Positions 1 through 12,600 of a stretch of DNA of 64,000 bases are shown in pieces. A program made the translations under genes and the position numbers. The stretch's first letter is position 1. The number at the start of each line of letters is the position of its first letter. The notes beneath the pieces were generated by a model. It was not told the DNA's origin and searched no databases. It saw only the letters and a list, made by a program, of their open reading frames with translations. The stretch is from Macrotis lagotis (Eukaryota > Chordata > Mammalia > Peramelemorphia > Peramelidae): the NCBI RefSeq assembly GCF_037893015.1, contig NC_133659.1, positions 15,108,183-15,172,182 of the forward strand, written 5' to 3'.

Positions 1-860
1 GCATTTAAACTTCACAATTCCTTCTCTGGATGATATTTTCCATCATAAGTCTTTTAGTATTGTCTTTGATCTTTGTACTGCTAAAATGATTATGTCCATC
101 ATGGTTGATCCACACCCAATGTGGTTGTTAGGGTGTATAATGTTTTTCTGGTTCTCCTTCACTCTGTATTAATTCATGAAAGTCTTTCTAGGCTTTTCTG
201 AAGTCCCATCCATCATGATTTCTTAGAGAACAATGGTGCCCCATCACATTCATTTACCACAGCTTGTTCAGCTGTTCCTGAATTGATGAACATCCCCTCA
301 ATTTTCAGTTCTTTGCCACCACAAAAAGAGCTGCTATAAATATTTGTGAACATGTCTTTTCCCCTTATGATCCCTTTGGGATACAGACCCAATAGTGGTA
401 TTGCAGGATCAAAGGGTATGCATGGTTTTATTGCATTGGGCATAATTTCAGATTGCTCTCCAGAAAGGTTCAGATCAGTTACCCCCAGCAATGCATTAGT
501 GTCCCGGTTTCCCCATATACCCTCCAACACTGATCATTTTCCTTTTTAGTAATATTGGCCAATCTGATAAGGTATGAGGTGGTACCTCAAAGTTGTTTTA
601 ATTTACATTTCTCTAATCAATAATTATAACATTTTTTCATATGACTTCAGAAAGCTTTAATTTCTTCATCTGGGAATTTGCCTTTTCTTATCCTTTGACC
701 ATTTATCAATTGGAGAGTGACTTGTATTCTTATAAATTTGACTCTGTTCTCTATGAAATGAGTCCTTTGTCAGAAACATTATTGTAAAAACTCTTTTCCA
801 ACTTACTGCATTCCTTTTAATCTTGGTTGCTTTGGTTTTATTTATAAGACATCCATTCTT
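1..860 (-). mobile_element. L1 fragment, 3' part
   Basis: The reverse strand follows the marsupial L1 3' region. Phrases such as CTTTGCCACCACAAAAAGAG, TTTGGGATACAGACCCA and GACCATTTATCAATTGG recur in other L1 copies of this window. It is diverged, with no long open frame, and the left edge of the window cuts it. Confidence 0.85.
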
Positions 861-1360
861 AAAGTAATCCTCTTGTATTCATAGTCAAATCCGAACTTTT
901 TAATCTGCCCGAATTCAAAGAAATTCCATTATCTTATCCCACTTAACCAGTCCAGCATTATTTCTCATTATTACCCAATATGTCAGGGCAAGCCTTGTGT
1001 CTTTGTACTTCTCCTGTAAGCTTGTCCTCCTAGAGCCCTTCCCTTTGACTAACAAGCTCATATTTAAGCTTCAAAAGGTCCATTTTGAAGCTCTTTTCCC
1101 CTCGTTTGACCTTTTCTGATTCAAGGGATTTCTTCGACCTCCTGTAACAAATACCTTGTAGAATCTTATTATTTCAGCTTGTGAGAGACTGCGGTGTACA
1201 TTATGAATTGAGCTGTATCTGAAAAATGATCTCTGTTGCAGTGTGCCCCACGGACTGCTGACTGTAAGGTCATTTGAGGACTATGATGTTGTTTGAACCT
1301 TCTCTCTATCTCCCCTCCCCTACATTCCAGTCTTAGTGATGCTGTGGAGGTGCTGGGCAG

Positions 1361-1885
1361 AAAGCAGATAGTTACGTTCCATGCCTTTGTATGACAAACT
1401 GTTAAATATTATGCTTTAAGAATGCCTTGTGCAAAGGGTAGACTACAAACTGTGTTATACCATTCCTGGAAGCAGTATGTTGGAGAAACATTGTTGTATC
1501 ATCCCTAATTGCCTTGAATTGCTAACTATTTATCTGAGTGTCCTACCAACTAGATACAGCAGTCACTGAGAAAGATCCTGCAAGGACAAGGAGGAAGAGG
1601 CTGGAGCCCAACAACGTCTATCCCAATAACAAACAGCTGTCTCTCTGTTCCCCAGAAATACATCTTTGTTATCCTCGAACATCTTGACCTAATCCTTTCC
1701 ACTATGCCTGTGTTGACTCTTTTCCCTTTCCTAACACATAGGTTATCCCCTGTACCCCTATATAAGCTCTGCTTTCCCCCGTTAGATGCTTTATCCTCTA
1801 AGGCTAAAGCCCGAATGCAATAACCTTGTAATTCTTTCACTATTCAAATAGTAAGTCATCACCTGAACATCAAACTGCATCATTA
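1361..1885 (+). mobile_element. Possible solo LTR of an old endogenous retrovirus
   Basis: The stretch has an LTR-like layout: C-rich tract, a TATA-like CTATATAAGC at about 1760-1769, then a GCAATAACCTTG poly(A)-like motif about 60 bases further and a pyrimidine-rich stretch. No retroviral gene is present on either side. Clear TG...CA ends and a target duplication were not found, so the limits are guesses. Confidence 0.35.
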
Positions 1886-2113
1886 GTAAATGTGAAGGAA
1901 ACCAAAACGCCTTCCTCCTAGTTCCTCCAGAATGTGACCAGCTTCCTTCAGCCTTGTCCTATACTTTCTGTGCCATTGTCCCATCTCAGCCTATTAAAAT
2001 TCATCTTTTCCTTAAGGGCCCTTCATCATAAAATATTCCCAGACCATTGAGATCTCTTCATCGTAGATTCTGGAACTCTTCTTTGCAGTGATAATATTCC
2101 ACTATTCTGTTAT

Positions 2114-2189
2114 TATAGTATTAATTTCATCTGTACCTTATTTCCACTTAATATAGTATTAGTTTCATCTGTACCTTATTTCCACTTAA
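2114..2189. repeat. 38-bp tandem duplication
   Basis: Two adjacent 38-bp copies (2114-2151 and 2152-2189) start with TATAGTATTA and contain TTTCATCTGTACCTTATTTC. They differ at one base, so the duplication is fairly recent. It lies in non-coding sequence upstream of the first ITGB3BP exon found. Confidence 0.95.
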
Positions 2190-3717
2190 TAGCCTCTTGG
2201 CTTAGCAAAGTCTTGCTTATAGCAGGCATCAGAGAACTATGATTAGTTGAATTTAATTGAAGATGTTTTTAAGAGTTAAGAATTTTTAGAACATCATACT
2301 TAGAACAATATAAGAACATCTACATACAATGCAGAGTAGTAATTTATTTCAAACCAAATGTAAATAGTTGTTTTCTTTGATCATTTTCATTTTGAGCTAT
2401 TCATATCACTCTTTTCTCCATGCTTGGGTGAGAGTATATAGTCATTTGATTTTAAATTGATTTCTGAAAGATCTTTTTTTTAGGTTCAATTTTAAATGAC
2501 TTTCAGTGCTTCATAAAATATAATTTCTTAGGCTAGGATACCATTTTGTACTGTAGTTTGATAAGACCTTGAATTTTGATATCTCTATTGATTATTAAGG
2601 AATTTGTTTTGGTCCAAACCCCTTTGTTTTGTATCCCTTTCTGGTGGTTGTCATCAAACCACTAGATAAGACAGTCAATTGATAAGGATGCATTTCAGTG
2701 GTTTTTTTTTTTTTTTTGGTTTGAAATGGAAATTTCTCCTTAAACACTGTTCTATAAACTTTTACAATGTCTCTGACTTGTTTTTTGCTTTTATTTTCAT
2801 GCAACTAGTTTAGTTTCTATTTTGCAAGGACCAAGAAGGTCCTTAAAGCCACATTTGTCATTGGGAAAACTCGACCTAATTTATGTTGACCTTTTTCTCC
2901 TTGGAGTATTTAGTCTGCCTTCAATAAAATTTTGATGCCTGCTCTTTAGAAGACAGCTGCACGAAATAAAGTCTTATAAATATTCTGTTTTTTCTTTCTG
3001 AGAATTTCCATGAACAGCTGGGCATCCAGTTCAGCAGAACAGACTTTGTACATGGAAAGCTGGGTATATGCCTGAATCAGTTTAGTAAAGAAGACAAAAA
3101 AACATAGTTTCTTATGGGTTGGGGACTTTTAAAGAAATGGTGCATCTGTTCCCCAGTTAAGCCATAGTTTGGGAGCACTGAATCATGGTAAGAGCTCAAA
3201 GGATGGGATGAACAACTTTTGTTCACCTTGACTCTCCCAGTATTTTTAATACTTGCTCTATCTTAATTTCTACTAATGATAAGTTACTTTCAATATCCAC
3301 ACTAAAGGTATGTAAGTGATTGTGGATTCTTGTGAAGAGTTAGGTTTGTTGGAGATCATTTTCTAAGAATGTGACAAAGTAGAGGCTGGTTTGAAATTGG
3401 GTGCATTTAGTGATGTAATATTAATATTTGTGTGATAAACATGGTATGTCATATATCTATACAGGTTTTTTAAAATAGATATTTATGAAGATAATGTAAT
3501 TTCTGATTTTTCATATATCATTAAAACACAAACCAGAGTACAAGAAACTCTTGAATGTTGTTTTTCCTAATGTATATTATCTTCTATTTTTGTAAAATAC
3601 ATGAAATTGAGTTGCAAATTTGAACAGAACTAAAACTTTGCTTGGGTGCATATTCTTTTGAAAATGTGTTTACTTAAGAATTGTAAAATTTAAGCTCTCT
3701 AAATATTTTTTTTACAG

Positions 3718-3760
3718 TGTTAAAAGATCCCTGAAGTTGGATATCTTATTACAAGAAAAT
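3718..3760 (+). CDS. ITGB3BP: ITGB3BP exon encoding the N-terminus (second coding exon)
   Basis: A T-rich tract ending in ACAG precedes the exon, and GTAAGT follows it. The exon is 43 nt and starts with the third base of a codon. It encodes VKRSLKLDILLQEN, close to human residues 3-16. The start codon must come from an upstream exon ending ATGCC, which I could not find between 1 and 3717. It keeps an LxxLL motif (LDILL; human LDGLL), the class of motif used for nuclear-receptor contact. Confidence 0.92.
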
Positions 3761-6585
3761 GTAAGTATCTATTTGGATGTTTTAATTATATGTAGGGAAA
3801 TTATGTGTTTAGACCTTTTTTAAAATTCCATTTATTTATTTAAAAGTCTAATTCCTAAGCAAGGGAAATAATTTATTTAAATGAGCTGTTATTTTTACAA
3901 TGTCCTTATCTCATTCTGGTTGTTACTTTTTTATAATGCTAATTTTATATAAATGAAAAAATTATCAATCAGTCTTCTTAACAGCTACTATTTACTCAAG
4001 GGACACATGTGAACTACAAACCTTTATGAAACAGTGTATTAGAAATTATTGTATTAATTGTGGGAGTGGCATAAATAATTATGGAGTTATGAGAATATGT
4101 TTTGTCCATGTTGTATAGATTATGGTACAAATGCAAAACATTCACATGAACATTTTTATGTCAAATTTATAATTACCTCTGTCAGCTAATCCAGTTTGAT
4201 TAAGCAGGACAATAGCAACACTAACAAATTTCATTCCCATTGTCATAGTAAAAATAGAATTGTACTGTTGCAATCCCTTTTGGTAAATCTAGTCAGTACA
4301 TTCTCAGGGCCAACGTGTCAAGACATATGTCAGTTTATTATGTTCTCATATCAACAGTAGGTGTTGCTTCAAACCCTAATACTGGGACATTCATAGAGAT
4401 AAAAAGATGAGAGAGAAAGTAAATTAAGACAAAAGCCTGGTCAGTAAATGAGCTTCCCCTCTTTCCCATATGGCAATGTCATTTTAGAGAAATGTGTTTA
4501 TGTATAATTCCTCTTTAGGTATCTCTCTGGTATTTAGCAAAACAGAAACTTGAAATTTTTAAAATCTCTGAGATACTTTTCTTTTATTTAAACAAAGGTG
4601 GCAAAATACTGCAATGGCAGTCAAAAAATCATTAGCAGTTTAATTAGCAGTTTAGTGGCCCATTATCCAACTTGTCGGGTTCAGCATGCAGCTGTGACTG
4701 TAATTCTGCATCTGTTTCTTGAGTCAGGGTAGGATTTGGGAGATGAAGAGTCCAGCCAGAAATTACCAGCAGGTCTTTTCTGCCCCAAAGCTCTTCTTTG
4801 GGAGATAGGAACAAAATGATCTGAACTGAAGAGAGCAGCACTTTAGAGTTCATTCTTTTTTGTGCAGTACAATGGTTACATTAGTGACCTTGCTGTTCAG
4901 AATGTCCATTGACCAGTGGGCTTCATTGGAAAGAGCAAATTTCACCCTTCAGGACTGTTATTAGAATACCTGGAGACACTTCAGCATGTCTTATGACCCT
5001 CTTTGTAAGATGTTTAATCCAGATTTTTTTAGATAGGAGCTTTATTGATTAAACATTTCATAATGCTTGGAGTGGAAATCATCTTGCTTTTTCCTAGGAA
5101 CACCAGAAATATGGAGGGAAAGGAATTCAGGCAGAATTAGAGTCTTGAAAATTAAATTCTAAAAAGCAGCTTTGAGGATTTCATGATAATGAAGAAAAGG
5201 TAATGAGGAAAGAATTAAGAAATGTTCATGAAAGTTGTGAAAGGACAATTAGTTTGCAGGAGATATAATAATCTCGTTTATTTTTTCCATCCAATTTGAA
5301 ACAAAAAGGCCACAATCTCCAGAAGGGCCTTTTGTTAAATAAAAATCATAATAATAATAATAATGATAGCTAATATTTTTAAAGCCCCTTCTATGTGCCA
5401 GACACTGCCCATTTTACAATTTTATCTCAGTTGATCCTCTTAAGAATCCTGGGAAATAGATGCTTTTAATATCCCCATTTTACAGATGAGGAAACCAAGA
5501 CAGAGATTAAGTGCCTTGCCCAGGATCACCCAGCTAATAAGTGTCTGAGGCTGGATTTGAACTCCAGGTTTTCCTGACTAGTGATTCGGCACACTGTTCC
5601 TTGTGATACCACCCAGTGACCTCCGAAAATAATAACAGCTCCTACCTCCTGGGCCATTTGTAGGAATCAAATGTCATAATGAACATTAGATTCTAATGAG
5701 CAATACAAAAATTAGCCATTATTTCAGGAGGCAGTTGTAGCCAATCAATTGTAGAGTCCAAAAGGAAATTCCCATGAGATTGAGTGGATCAGAGCAGAAA
5801 ACCCAGGGCCTCAAGAGAAGTGAAATGATTTCTTCTGTTCATCAAGATTAGCTTTTTTAGTTTTCTGAAGAAGTGTTTTTGTCTCCCCGATTCTCTGTGG
5901 AGAGCCCTGATGGGGAAGGCAGCCCCGTTCAGTTGGGAAGAACCACAGTCAGGAGATAGCATTTACCAGCAAGGTGACTGGTGGGGAGCCAGCCCAGCAC
6001 CTCTCCATTTAACTGCTTCCAATTTTATCATCTGAAACAGGCTAGGCCAGATTCAGTTTTGTGTTGACAGGATGAACTTTCAGATACTTTTTGGTGCCAG
6101 AATTCTATTACTATAAGTAACAAGATGTTTCCAGACATTCCCTGAATTTCCCTAATCCAATTTATCATTTCAGTTACCCACTTCTCTTTGGCTTGTGTTG
6201 TTCCCACTGCTATCACCATGTTCCCAGGAATTAACGAGAGACCAACCTTTTGACTTCATTTCATTTTCATTTTTATTTCTTGAGCTATCAGTGTTTTCTA
6301 AAACTTCAGAAACTTCTAGAATGTCTAGCCACAGTTATCATAGGGCAAATGAGTCCCCTAAAAATCTCACTAAAACTCTTCTCTCCTGTCTCCACCTCCA
6401 ACACCACTTTTTTTTTTTGTTTTGTTTTTGGAAAGTAGTGGGGTTAAATGACTTGCCCAAGGTCACACAGCTGGGTAAAGTATTACATCTCTGAGGTTGG
6501 ATTTGAACTCAGGTCCTCCTGACTCCAGGGCCTGTGCTCCATCTACTATGCCATCTATCTGTCCTCTCCCCCAGCACCATTTTTT

Positions 6586-6631
<46 letters not shown>

Positions 6632-9600
6632 GCTATTCCTTTCCCCACCTCCAACAACAAAACAAAACTTCTTGACATTCATGGAGTCATTTCGAATGGG
6701 AGAGATGGTAGCAGATGAGACATTATACCATAGATTACCTGGAGCTTGGTAACCCTGAAATTGTGAAAAATTTCTGGGGTTGCTTAGTGCTCATGAGACT
6801 TCTATTAAAATTTCCCTCAAAACAATTGTAGCAATGTAGGAGTCTTGTGAGAAACCAGGCCTTGCCATGCATGCCGTCTGGATTGAGAGCTGGGAGAGCT
6901 GTTTTTTTAGGCCTGGCTGTGCCTTTTACTAGACTTGTTAGCTAGGCCTTTGAGGTTCTATTTGCTGATCTTTTCAGATAGAGTTGGACTGGTCATTTCC
7001 AATGCCTCTTTTCAGTTCAAAAGTTCCTTGATTCTGTGATGCCTTAGATGAGGCTCCCTATTTGCTTGTTTAGGGACCAGTGTTACATTATTATTAATAT
7101 TACTACTTTCCCATCCCATGTTTTTCTGATTATTCTTGATTGCCATACCCTTGATGTCTGGGTTTTAAGTATTCTAATGACAGAGTCTGGTGGTTTTCAT
7201 AATAATAAAATATTTATGTACTACATTTCATCCTTAGGATTACTGAATCTTTAAAGATTATTTTTAATCCCCAGCCTCACTTTCCTCTCTCAATCCATCT
7301 TGAGTCCAGTGGCCAGATATAAATCAGGATGACTGGAGATGACTATGAATGTGAGGCAATCAGAGTTAAGTGACCTGTCCAAGATCACATAGTTAATGTG
7401 TCAGAGGTCAAATTTAAATTCAGATCCTCCTGACTTCAGGGCTGGTGCTCTACCCACTGCATCACCATCAAAAATTAAGAGTGTTCAAAGCAGGCCTAAG
7501 TCACCCGGATAATAGGACTCCAGTTCTGTTTTGTTGGTTTTGAAACTGGGCCATGTTTAAGAGAATGACCCGGGAGCATTTGTATTGTTCCACCAGAGGT
7601 GAAATTCTTGGAGTGGCTCAAGATGGACCAGAGTGAAAGCATTTGTCAAGAATGTTTTCATTAATCAAGAACAAAAGTCAGAAGTTTGAAGATCATAGAT
7701 ATTGTCATAGTTCTGACCGTAAATGTTGCCGACCAGTGAACCAGTGGCATTATTCCCATGACCCATTGGGCAGCTTCTGGGAAACCAAAGGCTTTGAGTT
7801 CTGGAGGAGAGGAAAAGCTGCACTGACAACTAGTCCATCGAGACACAGGTTTGAATTAGCAGTGTTGTTGCTGAAACATCATGACATCTTATATAGCATG
7901 AGTCACTATTTTGTCACCCGATGTCACATCCTGGTGCTTTGCCTGGTATTGGTGGATTGCTGAGGTGCCTCACTGATACAGGAGGAAAAAGTCATCATCA
8001 AAGGTCAAGGACTCCTGCAGCATTCAGAGTTTCACCAGAATACCTGTTTCCTATCAAATCAGCCATAGATGAAATGGGTCTGCTAAAGGCAAGTGAGAAG
8101 GATGTCTTTGAAAAACCTTTCACTATAATAGATACAATGTGTACATCATACCATCATTAACTTTGTTGGCATAGTCTTCAAAATTTAAGAACAGCTATTG
8201 AATTTTGAATTGAATTTCACCTCTGGTGGAACAATACAAATGCTCCCGGGTCATTCTCTTAAACATGGCCCAGTTTCAAAACCAACAAAACAGAACTGGA
8301 GTCCTATTATCCGGGTGACTTAGGCCTGCTTTGAACACTCTTAATTTTTGATGGTGGTGCAGTGGGTAGAGCATGAGCCCTGAATAGCCTTGTTATTTGT
8401 AAAAGCATATGATTTCTCTCTCATCACACTCAATTTGGATCAAGGTACAACATGGAAATAAAGTAAAGACTGACAGATTGCTTTCCGTGGGGGATGGGGG
8501 GAGGGAAGTAAGATTGGGGGGAAAATTGCAAAACTCAAATAATATCTTTAATAAAAATAAATTTAAAAAAGACAATGTTCAATAAAATGAATACATGTTT
8601 TTGTTTGTAGAAGACAATCTGTGAAAAGTATTGAAACAAAAAGTCATGTCTGTTTGAAATTTCATGAAGAGTGGAGTTTTCAGGCAAGAAATCCAATTCC
8701 ATTTGGCTCCCATGCTGGTTGTAATTCCAAGCAGTCAGAAGCTTAGCCCCACCAAAACAGCATCTGCCCAAAGGCCAGTCCCCCTCACTGCTGCTCCAAG
8801 TCATCCAAATCTCCTTCCTCCTACTCACATGTAGGCATGTCTACCTTTTCTCCTGCTCCTGAAAGGAATCCAGGGTGGTCCTGGGTCCTTGCCCCTCACC
8901 AACTCCTTGGAGGTTTAGATGACCCCGGAGTCAGGCTCTGCCCCCATCTGCTGTCACAGCCCAGGACCTGGGAAGACCCAGCTGAGCTGTGGTCTGTAAG
9001 GAGCACAGCTTGAGATGTATGCTGGCCACAATGAGAGCACTGGACAGACAAGTCCAGGGCCAAAAGCTCATATCAAGTCCTGACTAGGTCCTAAGCCTGG
9101 ACACAGCTAGTGCTGCTGTGATACAACTACCCTGCAAGGTAAGCGCTGTTATCATCCCAATTTACAATTGAGGAAACTGAGGCAAATGGGATTTGAGTGA
9201 CTTGTCCAGGATCAAACTGCTAGTAATGTCTGAGGCTGGATTTGAATTCAGCTACTACTCCAGGTGGATCATTATAAAGAACTAAAACATGTAATTGTTT
9301 TTTTAAGAAACATTTTATTTATTTTTGAGTTTTATAATATTTCCCCCATTCTTGCTTCCCTCCCCCCACCCCCAGAAGGCAGTCTGTCAGTCTTTACATT
9401 GTTGCCATGGTATACATCGATCTAAGTTGAATGTGATGAGAGAGAAATCATATCCTTAAGGAAGAAACAAAATATAAGAGATAGCAAAATTACATCATAA
9501 GATAATGGGTTTTTTTTTAAATTAAACGTAATAGTCTTTGGTCTTTGTTCAAACTCCACAGTTCTTTCTTTTGGATGAAGATGGTATTCTCCATCATAGA

Positions 9601-12600
9601 AACGCCAAAATTGTGCCTGATTGTTGTACTGATGGAATGAGCGAGTTCATTAAGGTTGATCATCATCCCCCTGTTGCTGTTAGGGTGTACAATGTGAAAC
9701 ATGAAATTGTTAAGAGAATTCTTAGTAGAACAAAAGGAAAAGCTTGTTTTTCCTTTCTAATCTTTTGTCATTAGAGAATGACAGTTTGTTTTCAAACTCA
9801 AACGGAAGAAAGATCTGGGGTAGTTGGGTTTTTTTTTTTTTAAGAAACCAAAAAATATAAAAAATAGATATTTTCTGAAAAGTAGACATTTTTTTCAAGG
9901 AGAAATAAATGTATGATGTACAGTTGAAGTGTTGGCAATTGGATAAAGTAAGTTTTTTGGAAAAAATATTTTAGGAAGTATTTAGGAAATATTTAGGAAA
10001 ACAGATCAACACAAATATAATTTAGCTTAGTGACTTCCATTTCTTGTGCATATACTGGGAAATAGTGTATGTAAAATACATTCCTAGAATAATAATTCCT
10101 ATAATTACATAAATTTCTAGAAAAGTAGGGCAGGGATTAGATAAACATCACAGCTTCTGCACAGAATTTTTTAAATATAAATTTACTTATTTATTTTTCC
10201 AATTACATGCAAAGATAGTTTTCAACATTCATTTTTTGGTAAGATTTTGAGTTCCACATTTCCCACCCTTTCTTCTTTTCCTCCCCCACTCCACACTATG
10301 TGTGTACATTGTTCTCCTGGTTCTGCTCACTTCACTCAGCTTCAGTTCATGTAAGTCTTTCCAGGCTTTCTCAAGTCTGCCCACCCATTAAATGGATAGA
10401 GCACTGGCCTTGGAGTCAGGAGGATGATGAGTTTGAAACCAGGCTCAGACACTTAACACTTACTAACTGTGTGACCTTGGGCAAGTCACTTAATCCTGAT
10501 TGCCTCACATCCAGGGCCATCTCCAGTCATCCTGATCCATATCTGACCACTGGATCCAGATGAACAGCCCCCATCACTTAAATCCAGTTCAGGTTCTTGT
10601 CATGGCATCCTCTCCCTGATACCATGGTTCTCTTTGAGAATGAAGGTCAGTCGTCATCATCATCATCATCTTACAGAACAATAGTATTCTACCACATTCA
10701 TGTATCAGTTTCTTCAACCATTCCCCAACAGATGGTCATCAATTCTTTGCCACTACAAAAAGAGCTACTATGAATATTTTAGGGCATGTGGGTCTTTTCC
10801 CCTTTCTTATATCTTCTTGGAATATAGACCTTTGCAGCAGCCTTCCTGGATCAAAGGACATGGATAGCCCTATTGCCCTTTGACCCTAGTTCCAAATCTG
10901 CATGCCATTCTTGATGTTTGCCAATATTTTAAAATTATGACTGTGAGAAGGATTTTATGGTAGTGCATTTGGACTGGATACAAAGATTAGTGAAAAAATT
11001 GATCTGGTTTTAAATTTTCTGAAAGGAATGTCTTAAAAATAATGATTCAGCATTGAGCACTGTATCCAAGTTGGAATAAAGCAGAAGCAAGCCTGGGTAC
11101 CTCTAGGGCTTATGGTCTCTTCCCTTTGGCTCTTCCCACTGGGTCAATTTGTTTTCTTCTAGCTACATTAGATGTGTGGGTGTCATACTCCTTCAGGGAG
11201 GATGATGGTGAGAAGCCTGGCTGGTGTGTCCACCTGCCTTGGAAAGAGGAGCCCCCTTGATCTGGATGGCCACCAGGAAGAGGTCAGGGCCCTTTGGAAG
11301 TTGACTTGCACTGGGCTTTTTCTCATCTACCTCAGGCTCAGACCCTGTCCTCTTGGACACCTCTTGTTGTTGGCTCCATATCCAGTTATTGCCTCAGCTG
11401 CATTTAAGAGAAAGGATTGTTGCATTGCCTTTCACTGAGCTCCTCGCCCCTGGTTTGGCCCACAGTCAGTCACTTACTCAGGTTCCTTATTTCCAGCTCC
11501 TCTATCAAAGTTCATGCCCCATTCTGTCATCTCTGATGACCATAGGACCGGGTCAGGCAGGAAACATGGGTAGGCCATGTAGTTGCTAAGCCCAGGAGAT
11601 AAAAAGAATTGCAAAAGATGGCTTGGGACAAGCAAGAAACGGATCAGGCAATGGGAACCAATCCCCAAAGAGAAGGTGACAGAATTTAGGAGCATAGGGA
11701 TACTTCTTATAAGTGGGATTTGAATTGGGATCCGAAGGAAGAAAGGAGACCAGTGAAAATGATGGGAGTCTTGGAGAGGTGGCATCACTAGACTGAAGAG
11801 TAGGTGGGGAACTGCGTTGAGAAGGGAAGTCAAGTGTAAGAAACCTGGAAAGGTGGGACTTAGGGACAACCTAGGAAAGTCTTTGAATGCCAGCCAAGGA
11901 TTCTGTATTTGCCTCGGGTCTGAGAGTGGGGTCCGACCTGCTCTTTAGCTGCCTTGGGGTGGGGGGAGTAGAGGGAGAAGAGACTCTGGCAGGGAGACAC
12001 ATCAGCAGCTATTGAAGCTTTCCAGGTACATGCCAGGGTGATTGATAAAGGAGAGAAAAAAGAGAGTTATCCGAAGGAATGGATGTGCCAACTGGATAGT
12101 TGGGAATTAAGTGTTCCCCCATTCATAGGTCCCCAGTGTGTATGTACCTTCCTCTCTACAAAGGAGGCTCATTTTTGATTGTGAGAAACTGTTCTTGAGG
12201 CAGCCCAAGCCCAGAGGAAGAGCACCATATATTTGGCCAGTCCAGCCCCAGCCCTGGGAGCTGTGGGTGGAGGCTGTAGATGGAAGATGGCAGTACAGAA
12301 ATCTTGCTTGGATTTCTCCAAAAGTGACTGGACCCAGTCTGGGTGACTGCTTGTCAGTGGTCACTAGAGGGAGCTCCTGCTCAGGGATGTGTTGAGCTTG
12401 TTGATGGCCTCCACTGTCAGATTCTATGATTACCAGTCATTGGTCTTCCAGCCTCTTTTGGAAGACATCAATGACAGGGAGCTCTCTACCTGTTCTAATT
12501 TCGGATGACTTTCTCCAAACTTTATTCCTTGACCTTCAGCAGCCTCTGCAAGTTGGCTCCCAAGTGACTTCGACCTTAGACCTCACAATTTCCAAAAGAG

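Noticed and set aside
1..3717. First coding exon of ITGB3BP (ending ATGCC before a GT donor)
   Set aside because: No convincing candidate seen; probably outside the window.
7643..7963. 106-codon frame as a gene
   Set aside because: It reads through the 18S rRNA pseudogene.
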